A DNA stretch of 64,000 bases from Fusarium oxysporum f. sp. lycopersici 4287 (lineage: Eukaryota > Ascomycota > Sordariomycetes > Hypocreales > Nectriaceae), in NCBI RefSeq assembly GCF_000149955.1, contig NC_030989.1:141079-205078 (forward strand). Reading direction: 5' to 3'. Positions 35,783 to 46,052 of the stretch are shown piece by piece. Within the stretch, counting starts at the first letter, position 1. Every line of letters begins with the position of its first letter. Made by a program: the position numbers and the translations under genes. The notes below the pieces were generated by a model. That model did not search any database. It was not told the origin of the DNA and was given only the letters and a program-made list of their open reading frames with translations.

Positions 35783-37438
35783 ATGTCACAACCCTCAGAT
35801 GAAGCTAGAATTCTTCTTGCCCTTCAGGCCCTTCAAAATGACCCCAAATTAAGTATCCGACGCGCTGCAACTATCTATAAAGTCCATTACCGTACCTTAC
35901 ATCGTCGTCAACATGGCATTCATTCACGACGCGATTCCATCCCAAACTCACGGAAACTATCTGATCTAGAGGAACAGATAATAGTTCAATTCGTCCTTGA
36001 CCTAGATTCGCGAGGATTTCCCTCGCGATTGCGTTTTGTGGAAGAAATGGCCAATTCTCTGCTTATAGACCGCGACGCGTCACCTGTTGGCAAGCGCTGG
36101 GCTCATAACTTCATAAAGCGACAACCAGAGCTAAAGACGCGTTTATTTCGCAAATATGACTATCAAAGAGCTAAATGCGAAGATCCGACTATTATTCGTG
36201 GCTGGTTCAGGCTTGTACAGAACACAATCGCGAAGTATGGTATCCGATCAGATGATATCTGGAACTTTGATGAGACTGGCTTTATGATGGGCGTTATTAT
36301 GGCCGGAATGGTTGTCACCGGTTCAGAAAGGCAAGCAAGACCAAAATCAGTGCAGCCTGGAAACCGGGAATGGATTACTGTGATCCAGGCGATTAACGCA
36401 GAAGGCCAATCGATCGCGCCGTTTATCATTGGTGCAGGCCAATATCACCTTGCGAATTGGTACCGAGAATGCGACCTCCCAGGCGATTGGGTTATTGCAA
36501 CGAGCCAAAATGGATGGACAAATAACGAGCTGGGTCTCGAGTGGCTAAAGCACTTTGATCGATCTACAACTAAACGGTTAAATGCTCGGTATCGTCTTCT
36601 GATCCTTGATGGTCACGAAAGCCACCACTCGGCCGATTTCGAGAGATATTGCCAGGAGAACAAGATTATCACGCTCTGTATGCCTGCTCATGCATCTCAC
36701 CTACTCCAACCCCTTGATGTTGGGTGCTTTGGGCCGCTAAAACAGGCTTATGGTCGAGAAATAGAGCATCTGATTAGATGCTCTATAACCCATATTTCTA
36801 AGACCGAGTTCTTTTCTGCCTTTTATGCTGCATTTAAAGATACTTTTACTGAAAGCAATATCCGGGGAGGTTTTAGAGGAGCTGGTCTTGCTCCTCTTAA
36901 CCCGGAAAATGTAATCTCAAAGCTTGATGTGCAGCTACGGACTCCAACGCCTCCCGGGGAGGCTGCTAACCCTTCGACCCCATGGGTTTCAAAGACCCCA
37001 AAGACAGCAACTGAGGCTCAATCTCAATCTGAATACCTCGAAAGGCGAATCAGAAGTCATAAAAGCAGCTCCCCAGAGTCAATAATTGAAGCTTTAAAGT
37101 CTAGTACTAAAGCAACAAAGGCAGCTCTACATCGGCTAGCCTTAGTAGAGGCTAGGTTAAAGGATCTTGAACAAGCAAATAAGATACTAAGCCGGCGCCG
37201 AAGGGCAAAAAGGACTAGACTACAGAAAGGAGGGGCGATGACAGTACAGGAAGCATCGCAAGTAGTTGATCAGATGGATGTTGATGCGCAGGTAGTGGCC
37301 GAATCATCTAGAAATGGTGCTCGAGGAAGGTCGGAGCGCCCGGGTGGTCGGCGTTGCGGTGTATGCGGCAAGGCCGGGCATAATGCAAGGACCTGTCGGG
37401 TAGTGATTGAGACCCCAGGAGAAGAGTATAGCGAGTAG
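35783..37438 (+). CDS. Pogo/Fot-type transposase with C-terminal zinc knuckle
   Basis: An intact single-exon frame of 551 residues. The N-terminus has a psq-type helix-turn-helix (SIRRAATIYKVHYRTLHRR, residues 24-42) and a CENP-B/Tc5-like DNA-binding domain (RFVEEMANSLL, VGKRWAHNFIKRQPEL). The DDE_1 catalytic core carries three acidic residues: NFDETGF near 166, LILDGHESH near 275 and LLQPLDVGCFGPLK near 312, the DDD arrangement of pogo elements. A basic, coiled region follows and the C-terminus has a CCHC knuckle, CGVCGKAGHNARTC. It cuts and pastes the element at TA sites. Nothing suggests inactivation. Confidence 0.95.
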   Translation: MSQPSDEARILLALQALQNDPKLSIRRAATIYKVHYRTLHRRQHGIHSRRDSIPNSRKLSDLEEQIIVQFVLDLDSRGFPSRLRFVEEMANSLLIDRDASPVGKRWAHNFIKRQPELKTRLFRKYDYQRAKCEDPTIIRGWFRLVQNTIAKYGIRSDDIWNFDETGFMMGVIMAGMVVTGSERQARPKSVQPGNREWITVIQAINAEGQSIAPFIIGAGQYHLANWYRECDLPGDWVIATSQNGWTNNELGLEWLKHFDRSTTKRLNARYRLLILDGHESHHSADFERYCQENKIITLCMPAHASHLLQPLDVGCFGPLKQAYGREIEHLIRCSITHISKTEFFSAFYAAFKDTFTESNIRGGFRGAGLAPLNPENVISKLDVQLRTPTPPGEAANPSTPWVSKTPKTATEAQSQSEYLERRIRSHKSSSPESIIEALKSSTKATKAALHRLALVEARLKDLEQANKILSRRRRAKRTRLQKGGAMTVQEASQVVDQMDVDAQVVAESSRNGARGRSERPGGRRCGVCGKAGHNARTCRVVIETPGEEYSE

Positions 37439-37500
37439 TTTTAATTGATTAGATGGTTTATGGTGGTTTTAAAGCGATTTAAAGTCAAGAGGTTGAGATT

Positions 37501-37544
37501 TTTGTGACACTCGCTTATCTGTGACACTCGCTTATCATACACGT
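37501..37544 (-). repeat. Right terminal inverted repeat
   Basis: Mirror of 35685-35728, followed by the duplicated TA at 37545-37546. Confidence 0.95.
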
Positions 37545-38603
37545 TAGTCTATCAAGTTGAGTTCATTTGAGTTGGCTGTACGACCCTCGCTTGTCAGACT
37601 CGTCGTTTTATCACATTCCAAAAATTATGCCATGGGCTGAGTGATTGCGTTCTTGATAACGACAGTAAGTATCATAGTGCATTAGTACTGTACACATTGA
37701 AGCAGAGGCTCAATATGCCAGAGACTGGAATACAATTTAATTGATCAAATTGTGTAACCGAGGATATATGGTTGCTTTTGTGTTTCTGATATTAAAAAGG
37801 TTGGTAGGTCCTTGGTTAGATAACAATTACTCCCAAGTCTTCATGAGGTGTAGATATCTTCTGGAGTTATATGCCTGTCAGCTTGCAGATCCGTAGCTAG
37901 AATACTGAGAACCAGAATTTTGTCATCTGCTGGTGGGTCGAGGGATATTGCATGCAGGATAACGAATCCAATCCAGGTATCACTGCGGGGTAGCCAGCTG
38001 TGCACATTCAAACAACTACCGTATGTATAACTTATTATGGATGGATAACTTTGTGCGATAAGCCATCCAGAAGCGGGATAACTGTGCGAACTGAAGCCTT
38101 TACATATCATGACGGCTGAATGACAAGATGAGTGTCCTTGCTCATCTTGTCCCTTGCAGCATCAGCACTGCAACACACCAGTTTATGTCCTCGGAAGTGG
38201 GCTATGCTGTTGTCAAGCCATTTTATTTAAAATAAACGCATCAGATAGCATGCCAAATGTCTGTGATGCTCTATTGAACGCCATTTACTCGCTCGCCTGC
38301 CTGCTAACTTTTAGGTTAAATCGAGCGGCGGGCTACTGATCAAACAGACCTGGGTATTTAATGGATAAAGACGGAAGCAAACGTGTCGGCATTTAAGCAA
38401 AGGACATACACAAAGTGAGTAAGCAGCTGACATAAGCTTGGTTCTCCATTGGATACAGCAAGAGCCCATTACCCGACAGCAGTCTTTTGTCTCAGTGTGT
38501 GTGCTTTTGTCCCAGATGCTACGACTCTCGCTTTCTTCAACCTGGATTCCTTTTGTCACAGTTCCATATTTATGTAAGGTCCCTAACAAACTTCTTTGTA
38601 GCA
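37545..38603. other. Stretch between transposon and bZIP gene
   Basis: A minus-strand ORF of 89 codons (37841-38110) is not recognised. The rest should be promoter and 5' UTR of the bZIP gene; a GTAAGG...CTAAC...TAG pattern just before the ATG may be part of a UTR intron. Confidence 0.35.
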
Positions 38604-39458
38604 ATGGCCATGGAACAAGGTCCCACTACACATACAGATCAAACGTACGACCTGTCCGCGCTTGGTAACTTGGATGCTGCGTCTCAATTCCTGGGAAATC
38701 AGTGGTATCTTGCGTCAAATGACGGCAATTACGAGCATTTACTCAGCGAAACCAGAGATTACATACCGAGACTCCTTGGCGATCCGACTTTGGACCAGTG
38801 GGCTGAGCCTCTCTTATCTCAAGAGCTTACAACACCCCAGCAGGATTCATCATTGGCAATTATCACGAGCCCAGCTAGCAATTCCGAGTGTCGTCCAGAG
38901 TCTTCGGTGCACCAACAGGCTTCAGAACCCACAACCATCTCGAGTTCCCCCAGCAATATCGAGTACCATGGATCTCCATCAAGGCAGCCTGAAGCAAAGA
39001 AACGCAGTATCAGCTTCAGCATGGAAAGTACGATGAGCTTGCCACAAGAAGATTCCACCACGAGTCCCCAGGGAGAAAACCCAGGCCAAGAGGCGGGCCC
39101 AAGCACGAAAAGGCGTGGCACTATCAAGACGGCCAGTACTTTGCTTACGAAAGATATCGCATACATCAAGAAGGTCAGGGAGAGGAACAAGCGCGCTGCG
39201 ACCAAAGTCCGCCTCAAGCAACGAGAAACTGAGAAGAACCTCGAGTCTGCCGAAAAGGACTTGCAGCAGGCGAACCACAGGTTGACAGAATGTGTAAAGG
39301 AGCTAACTCATCAAGTCCACGACCTCAAGATGCAACTCCTTGAGCATGGCACTTGTGACTGTGTCCTCATTCAGGAGTACATTGGCAATGAAGCAAATCG
39401 CTATGTTCAAGACACGAGTGGTAAGACTTCTGGTCGCGAGCATACTCCTGATGGTTAA
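38604..39458 (+). CDS. bZIP transcription factor
   Basis: Single exon of 284 residues starting at the ATG in GCAATGGCCATGG. The first 170 residues are low-complexity, rich in Ser, Gln, Pro and Glu. The basic region is ERNKRAATKVRLKQRETE (N-x-x-A-A-x-x-x-R), followed by a heptad leucine/hydrophobic helix (LESAEKDL, LTECVKEL, LKMQLLEH) of about five heptads. The short tail CDCVLIQEYI is typical of fungal bZIPs of the Atf/Fcr type. Dimer partner and targets are unknown. The neighbours are a transposon and an alcohol dehydrogenase. Confidence 0.85.
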   Translation: MAMEQGPTTHTDQTYDLSALGNLDAASQFLGNQWYLASNDGNYEHLLSETRDYIPRLLGDPTLDQWAEPLLSQELTTPQQDSSLAIITSPASNSECRPESSVHQQASEPTTISSSPSNIEYHGSPSRQPEAKKRSISFSMESTMSLPQEDSTTSPQGENPGQEAGPSTKRRGTIKTASTLLTKDIAYIKKVRERNKRAATKVRLKQRETEKNLESAEKDLQQANHRLTECVKELTHQVHDLKMQLLEHGTCDCVLIQEYIGNEANRYVQDTSGKTSGREHTPDG

Positions 39459-40838
39459 TCCTATGAGATTGCTGTGGTGGGCATCTTTTACTAAATCTAA
39501 CCTGTCTATAATATTATAAAGCCCTCTACCGCTGAGATTGTACATTGCAACACTTTGGTAATCAGCAAGACTGCCTGTATCTATTGTTGCTTTTGTGATG
39601 GAGCAGGCTGAGAATGTAAGTAAAGTTTGGATTATGTAGCTTTGATAGATATTAAAAAAGCAATGTGTTTTTGAGATTGTCGTTTGAGGTCATAGACCTA
39701 CTAATATTGCACGCCTTACCTCGAAAAAAGGCAAGACGCACGTGACGGGTTATTCATCTTCTAAATGAGGCCGCACTCAGCCAATACACCATACTCATGT
39801 TCATACTTACAGCTGGATACCCACGCCGAGCAAGCCTCTGACATCACATATCAGTCCGTTATACAAGTGCTTGACCAAGGCCACCTCAGTGCTTACATGC
39901 ATAAAATCCTATTTATCACTATCGTCAAACTGGTTAGACGCTGTAGTATCGCCACGAGCTTAGATCTCAGACTGACTGAACGCTGACATACTTGGATCGA
40001 CTAGCAGATATGATATGTTATCCCTTTGAGTGCCACAGCCCTTAGGAAGGTCACTCGCCCCACTTAGCTTAGTCATAAGGTTAGTACGTGCAAGGTACCG
40101 GAAGTTCACAAGAGATTTGCCAAGTCTGTAAGGTAGCTCTTTGTAACAATTAAAACTGCTGGAACTTTTACCATCATACAAATTAGTATGTGTGGAAAAG
40201 TACCGTTAGTTTCGTTTATCTTGATTGGCTCTATACCCCTGTCGTGACCCCGCCTAAGGGCTGTGGCTCTCAAAGGGATAGTCTTGTGCAGATCTGTTTC
40301 GGAGCTGAGTGTCTTGACTGGCGGGACTGGGCCCACGTTGCGCTTGTTAAGCGAAAGCCTAAGGATCAAAAGTCCGACTTGGCAAACGAAATAAGGAGTG
40401 CTGTACGAAGGCGTATATATGATGGTGATACTATGTAATGGGAAGTGGTACTGGGTCTCGCTTTGAGAAAGACATTTGAGTTTGTATTGCATTGGGCTGA
40501 TGAAAGAATGAAAGACAATATGCATTTTGGGTATATGCGATTTATATGTGTATTGCATTAAGATGATGAAAAGATGAATGAAATTATGCTAACAACATCC
40601 TCACGATCTGGGAAAAAGTGCTGGGAATGTGATGCTGAACATAAATTGCATGATGAAAGCCCCCTCTTGCTGATGGAATCTCGAGAAGAACCATAATAAA
40701 TCTACAAACAACACCAACGATCAACATGGCAGAAGTATCCAAGTATGCTCCATTACAACCCCAGCGCTTCATTAGTTTCTAATGTGTGCCACAAGACCAG
40801 TCTATGCAACATCTTACAAGCCCCATCCTAGCGATAGG
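39459..40838. other. Stretch with a long inverted repeat
   Basis: No convincing gene. ORFs at 40106-40558 (minus) and 40190-40438 (plus) overlap the inverted repeat and each other. The part before 40839 is the promoter of the dehydrogenase gene. Confidence 0.35.
40019..40280. repeat. Imperfect inverted repeat (MITE-like or palindromic relic)
   Basis: The arms 40019-40054 and 40244-40280 are inverted copies (tatccctttgag...ccacagcccttagg), about 87 percent identical over 36 bases, with a loop of 190 bases. Weaker similarity extends on both sides. Consistent with a small non-autonomous DNA element. Confidence 0.55.
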
Positions 40839-42139
40839 ATGAAGGCAGCAACTTGGACAGGCACAAAGTCCATCGAGCTGTCCGATGTGCCCAAGCCCAC
40901 CATCACCGCGCCCGCCGATGCCATCGTGCACATCACCCACTGCACCATTTGCGGCTCGGATCTGCACATGTATAACGGCGATCTGAACAAGGTTATGGAG
41001 AAGGGGCTGATCATGGGCCACGAGGCTATCGGCATCGTCGAAGAAGTTGGGCCGCAGGTCAAGACCCTAAGTGTAGGAGACCGAGTTATCATCCTGCCCG
41101 TAATTGCATGCGGGGACTGTTTCTACTGCAAGCGCAAGGAGTTCTCGCTCTGTGATCGCACCAACCCCTCTAAGGAGTTGGAGCAGATGTACGGCCATCG
41201 CTTGTCAGGCATTTTCGGTTACTCTCTGATCACGGGAGGGTACCCCGGAGACCAGGCTGAGTACTGCCGCGTGCCCAACGCCGATCTCACCTGCGTCAAG
41301 GCTCCGAAGGACATAGAGGCCAGTAAGCTTGTTGGCCTCGCCGACGTGACTCCTACCGCCTGGCACGGCAACGAGCTGGCCGAGGTCGGCAAGGGAGATG
41401 TCGTCGGCGTCTGGGGCTGCGGCGCCGTTGGCCTCTCTATCCAGCGTCTGGCGAAGCTTCGTGGAGCCAGCAAGGTCTATGCCATCGACAAAGACGAGCA
41501 CCGCCTCGACATTGCCAAGTCAATGGGCATGATTCCCATCAATGTCAAGGATCACTCCGATCCTGCTGACTACATCTTGTCCATTGAACCACATGGGCTG
41601 GACCGTGGCATTGAGGCGAGCGGCTTCAGGAGCACCAACTCAACTACTCATGCCACTATGAGAGCGCTGGGGGTCGAGGGGGACAGCTCTGATACGGTGA
41701 GCGCGGCGATCAAGGCGACACGCAAGGGAGGCAATGTCGCGTTGATCGGAGACTTTTTCTACAACACCAACAACTTCCCGATTGGAATGTTGATGGAAAA
41801 GGGCATCACCCTACGCGGAGGACAGCTCTACGCTCAGAAGGTAGCGTCCCTGACCTACCTCGTGTTATGGGAGGGTACTAACTGTCTTGCAGTACTTTCC
41901 GTTTCTTCTGGACCTGGTTGTCGAAGGGAAATACGACCCCTCTTTCATGTTTACCCATCACGGTACAGTAGCCAACGCATGTCTACCAACCATCGTGTTC
42001 TAACTCTCCTTCTTTCGCAGATAACTTCGAGAACATCTCAAAGAACTACGAAGCCTTCTTTAGTCACAAAACGCCTGGAGGATTGAAGGTATGTCTCTCA
42101 ACTGCCTTTGGACGGGCACAGGGTGGGGGTTCAGTTTGA
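40839..42139 (+). CDS. Zinc-dependent alcohol dehydrogenase
   Basis: Three exons: 40839-41840, 41892-41962 and 42021-42139; the joins read AQK-YFPFLLDLVVEGK and FTHH-DNFENISKNYEAF. The N-terminal GroES-like domain has CTICGSDLH (catalytic zinc Cys), GHEAIGIVEEVG with the zinc His, and a four-Cys structural zinc loop CGDCFYCKRKEFSLC. The Rossmann domain has WGCGAVGL and a following acidic KDEHRLD stretch favouring NAD. The family resembles glutathione-independent formaldehyde/alcohol dehydrogenases of medium-chain type. The start MKAATWTG is the family's usual beginning, although an in-frame ATG exists at a position 19 codons upstream. No damage is visible. Confidence 0.88.
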
Positions 42140-42347
42140 ATATCAGGATATGCCCATTGGTCGGCCTGGATCTATCCACTATTGGGGAATGCAGTCTCAG
42201 CCTCCCTACACTTATTACAGTAGCAAGCCATGTTCCAGTCTTTACAGAATAGTATATGTGTATGTATCCACTCTCGTACCTTGACTCAATGGGTGAAACA
42301 AATTGAGGGTAGTCTGAAGGCCCTGTAGGTTTTGTATTGTAGTCGTA

Positions 42348-42576
42348 AGCTATCAGCCACGGGTCTCATCTCCAAATAGCATCTATAAACACGCATTAAA
42401 GTTTCAGCGGAGTATTTCTTCTGCGGTCTAACAACGGTTTTAAACTCCCGCATACATCTATATTTGTCTGTAAGTACCAGCATTAGCGTGTAGCAATTGG
42501 TCAGGCATTTTCGTATAATGTTTAAGTTTTGAACCAGATGTGTTATTTGCAGTTGAGTCTTGTGGCTGAGAGCTTA
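42348..42576 (+). mobile_element. Small MITE-like element, copy 2
   Basis: About 230 bp with inverted ends: left agctatcagccacgggtct at 42348 and right, read in reverse, agctctcagccacaagact at 42576. The ends are about 75-80 percent identical over 40 bases, and TA lies on each side (TA|AGCT...AGCT|TA). No coding capacity. The right half recurs at 45675-45765 and one end at 25092-25128. Confidence 0.6.
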
Positions 42577-42604
42577 TATCACCTCAGAGAGATTAAAATA
42601 ACTA

Positions 42605-43977
42605 CTAGTAACCTAACAAACTCTTATCAAGTCTAGCTATAATAGCCTTAGGCCACTTTGCCACTTTAGAAAACTTGGGGTTATCATCCAGCTGTAAGTC
42701 GATGGCCTCTACGAGTCTCCTGGACCAGCCTTTAACATACCAAAACTGCTGCTCAACAAGGCTCAGCAGCACTGAAAAGTACGACAACAGAACAAGAGCG
42801 CATGGGTCATTGGCCTGGGTGTCCGACATGATATTTGCAGAGATGACATATGGGAAGAACATGACCATGCCGATCTCTGCCTGGGGACCGGCATGTGCGA
42901 TGAGGATCGCTGCCTTTCGCAGCTGCAGCGTGGAAAACTCGTAGTCTGCCCTGTTGCAGTCTGATAGATTAGTGCGGTAAAAGGCGAAGAGACGGCGCAG
43001 TGCCTGAAATGTGTCCAGGGGCAGAGCACTTTGATCCAATGGAGGGTCGAAACTTTTCATTGCTAGTCAGTTCATATCGGTTCCATGAGGAGAACAAGAT
43101 CACGTACTCGTAAGAGGCCTCATCATTCTCTCCTATTATCCAGATACCATGTGCCCATGCTGAGAACGGCGTCTCCGTGAGATTGCGTCCCGCACACAAG
43201 ATACTGGATCGAATACCACGTATCAAGACAAAGATCTGCAGGATATCGACCATAGCATCCTCGATCCGTCCCGCAGGAGAAAAAGCGTACATGACGGTTA
43301 TGGATGAGAAGCAGAACGCAGGCTGCCAGTTCTTTTCATCGATGCTAGTAAATATGCTGCGGAACCCTTCCATACCGCGGGTCTGGTGATAGGCTGCGAG
43401 ATCCAGATACTTGTCCCTTCTTGCAGGCAGCAGGTGAGCCTTGTGCAGGGCGGCGACGGATAGTAGGCCGTGGGAGAGAAACGGTGTGTTATATGACATC
43501 TCGGGGAGAACCATGCGCCAGATGTGCTGCATATCCAGCCTCAAGGCAAGGGTGTTGGCTGTAATGGTGGAGTAGTGGTGCATCAGTTCCAGGCCGTGGG
43601 TTTGGAAATCCAGAGAAGGGCTTGGCATCGAAAGAGTCCATATTCCAGCCACGGACAAGGCATCGGGACAGGGGTTGGTCTCTCTGTCATTTATCCCAGT
43701 CCGGCGGACGGGGTCTGTGTTCTGAGAGGACTGTCGGGATGAGGTCAAGCTACATGTCATCCCACGACGGGCACAGTTGAAGCAAGAGGGAAGCCTTTCG
43801 TCGCACTATAACGGAGCCGTTGCAAAATCTTAGCAAAGTCCGCCAGTAGAGCTGGGAGGGAAAATCTAAACAGGAAGCTCCATAATATCGCGGCCATGAC
43901 ACACTTACCTTGACTTTTCTACGTTTGCACTCCCGGCATCCGCTGCGAGACTTTGTATGAGAGCGTCGTGGTTTCAT
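42605..43977 (-). CDS. Zn2Cys6 transcription factor
   Basis: Three exons: 43977-43909, 43805-43108 and 43052-42605. The first intron splits the binuclear zinc cluster: SGCRECKRRKVK in exon 1 and CDERLPSCFNCARRGMTC in exon 2, six cysteines in correct spacing. The middle part (LELMHHYSTITANTL, MQHIWRMVLPEMSYNTPFLSHGLLSVAALHKAHL) matches the fungal regulator family related to sterol uptake control protein 2. The second intron, 43053-43107, joins EASY to DFDPPLD. The gene starts 528 bases from a divergent RTA1-type gene, which it may regulate. Confidence 0.86.
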
Positions 43978-44505
43978 TTTTGGCAACGTACGTCGTCACT
44001 GGCGCGGAAAAGGATATTGATGGAGGGTTTTAGATCTATTCGCGGGTTCGGGCAGAATGGACAGGTCAGTTGAAAGGGACTAACTTAGTTATAAGCTTAT
44101 AAGGATGCTAAAACGCGAATACGCGGCATTCGGATGGACCGGGAATTGTGGGCATCCAAGGGCAGGGCTTAGTTTGTATTTGGCATGGATATCAAGTGGA
44201 TCCACGTTTTCCTAGTATATCACATTATATCACATCTGAGGCTCAAGCGTTATCTCCAAGATCAAGCTATGGCTGGGAAACCCAGGCACGTAGGCTGTCG
44301 GGTCTTTGATTTTGTGTTTGTCATGGCCCCAGCCGGCTCGAAATGCTTTGTTACTCGAAGTGGCTACCGTTCTTTAAGACTGAGGTCTGCCCTCTCGTCA
44401 TGGACGGAAGCCCAGCTCAAATCATCTCACCCAACATATTTGGTCCAGTCTCATCTTTCGCCAAAGAACAGACAAACAGTATAACGCTTGTTACTCGCCG
44501 TAAAC
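43978..44505. promoter_or_regulatory. Divergent promoter of Zn2Cys6 and RTA1 genes
   Basis: 528 bases between two ATGs, no independent ORF. It contains direct and inverted CGG/CCG triplets (for example near 44125 and 44140) of the type bound by Zn2Cys6 dimers. The specific site cannot be assigned. Confidence 0.4.
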
Positions 44506-45524
44506 ATGGCTGCCAAGTGCGACCCCAACTATCGGCATGCCGACTGGTCCTTCTATCGCTACGAACCCTCGACAGCCGCGGCCGTCATATTCGTCGTGCT
44601 ATTCAGCATCACAACGATCGTCCATGTCTTCCAGTTGATTAAGACTAAAACCTGGTACATGCTGGCATTCTGCCTCGGCGGCATCTGTTAGTTACTTCAG
44701 GAGCCTTTATCGTCCAACTTCGCTAACAATGATTACTGTAGCTGAAATAGCCGGATACATTGGCCGCGCGATCAACTCAACCGAGGACCCTGGCTGCTGG
44801 ACATTGGGACCCTACGTCGTTCAAAGCGTCTTGCTTCTCATCGCCCCTGCATTGATCGCAGCTTCTATCTACATGACACTGAGCCGTGTCATCCTCCTGA
44901 AGGAAGGAGAGGTTCATGCAGTTATTAGGAGACGGTGGTTAACAAAGATCTTTGTAGTAGGAGATATTATATCGATCGAGCTCCAGTCCGCAGGTATGCA
45001 CAACTGATCCCGCACTCCCACATCGAGTCATGGAAGCTCTGCTAACTGTTCATGTTGTTCCAGGCGGAAGCATGATGTCGGGAGCCAACGAGGGGAACAA
45101 CCTCATGAAGATTAGAGAGTACGTCATCATCGGCGGCCTCTTCTTCCAGCTTGCCATCTTCGGCATCTTCATCATGGTCGTTAGTGTCTTCCACCGCCGG
45201 ATGAAACGGTCTCCTACCAACAAGAGCCTAGAGCCCTCGATTCGGTGGCGCCATTACCTCACTACTCTCTACATCACGAGCGGTTTTATCTGGGTCAGGA
45301 GTCTGTTCCGAGTTATTGAGTACCTCGATGGCAACGACGGATATCTCATGAGGACTGAGGCCTTCATGTTCGTCTTCGACGCTACCCTGATCTGGATTGT
45401 GATGGTTTGGATGAACTGGTATCACCCCAGCGAGATTGGCCTGCTTCTACGAAATGAGCTACCGGTGACGAATGGTTTCGAGCTACTTCCGTTTCGACAA
45501 CGATTTGAGAAGATCTGCTCTTGA
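44506..45524 (+). CDS. RTA1-like membrane protein (lipid-translocating exporter family)
   Basis: Three exons: 44506-44686, 44742-44993 and 45064-45524, giving 297 residues. Splicing joins CLGGI to SEIAGYIGR and ELQSAG to GSMMSGAN. There are seven likely membrane segments. Family landmarks are YEPSTAAAVIF at the N-terminus, EIAGYIGR, APALIAASIYMTL, GDIISIELQSAGG and the late FVFDATLIWIVMVWMNWYHPSE. RTA1/Rsb1 proteins in yeasts affect resistance to 7-aminocholesterol and export of sphingoid bases; the fungal expansion is mostly uncharacterised. The start MAAKCDPNYRH is preferred over the upstream in-frame TTG. Divergent from a Zn2Cys6 regulator. Confidence 0.9.
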
Positions 45525-45674
45525 GCCATACTTCGTTTATCGACAAGAGGATGTATCCAGGCTCAAGTATATAGTTGGCTATTAGAAGTGTACCTTAGGG
45601 AGGGGATGTAATATGATGCAATAGTACCAGCTTTAAGAACCCTTTCTTTCTACTAAGTTCTCTGTGCTGATATA

Positions 45675-45765
45675 AGCTCTCAGCCACAAGTCTCAACTGC
45701 AAATAACACATCTTGCTCACAACTTAGACATTATACCACAATGCCTGACCAATTGCTACCTTTTC
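45675..45765 (-). repeat. MITE-like element, copy 3 (partial)
   Basis: Begins TA|agctctcagccacaagtct and continues past gcctgaccaattgctac, matching the right half of copy 2 in opposite orientation over about 90 bases with some 85 percent identity. The other end is not clear. Confidence 0.6.
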
Positions 45766-46052
45766 TTTCTACTATAGAAGCCGTTGTTATAGCAGCTTGG
45801 TGTTCAATCACTATGCGCTGGCATGATTAACAACAATGTATGTTATCGTGGACTGTTACAGGCTGGTTGACATGACAGCATTACCAGTAAAGTAGTCGTA
45901 AATGAGGGGCTCATTGAATCAGGACAAGCACTCCTGCGTACCGAGCCAATGCGCCACAGACGCGGTGATTTATGTGAATTTAACAGTACACTATTTCTTC
46001 TCGGAGGCTTATATAAGCAACATTATTACTAGTGTGCTACCTAGTAGAACGA
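45766..46052. other. Gene-free stretch
   Basis: Between the MITE fragment and the end of the SDR gene. Nothing recognisable beyond possible worn element sequence. Confidence 0.3.

Larger units (their letters stand above)
35685..37544 (+). mobile_element. Complete pogo/Fot-family DNA transposon
   Basis: 1860 bp flanked by TA on both sides (35683-35684 and 37545-37546). The terminal inverted repeats are 35685-35728 and 37501-37544, identical over 44 bases and beginning ACGTGTATGATAAGCG. Each repeat contains two direct copies of GATAAGCGAGTGTCACA. The only gene inside is an uninterrupted transposase. Perfect ends, an intact frame and a clear target duplication indicate a recent insertion and possible activity. 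Confidence 0.95.
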
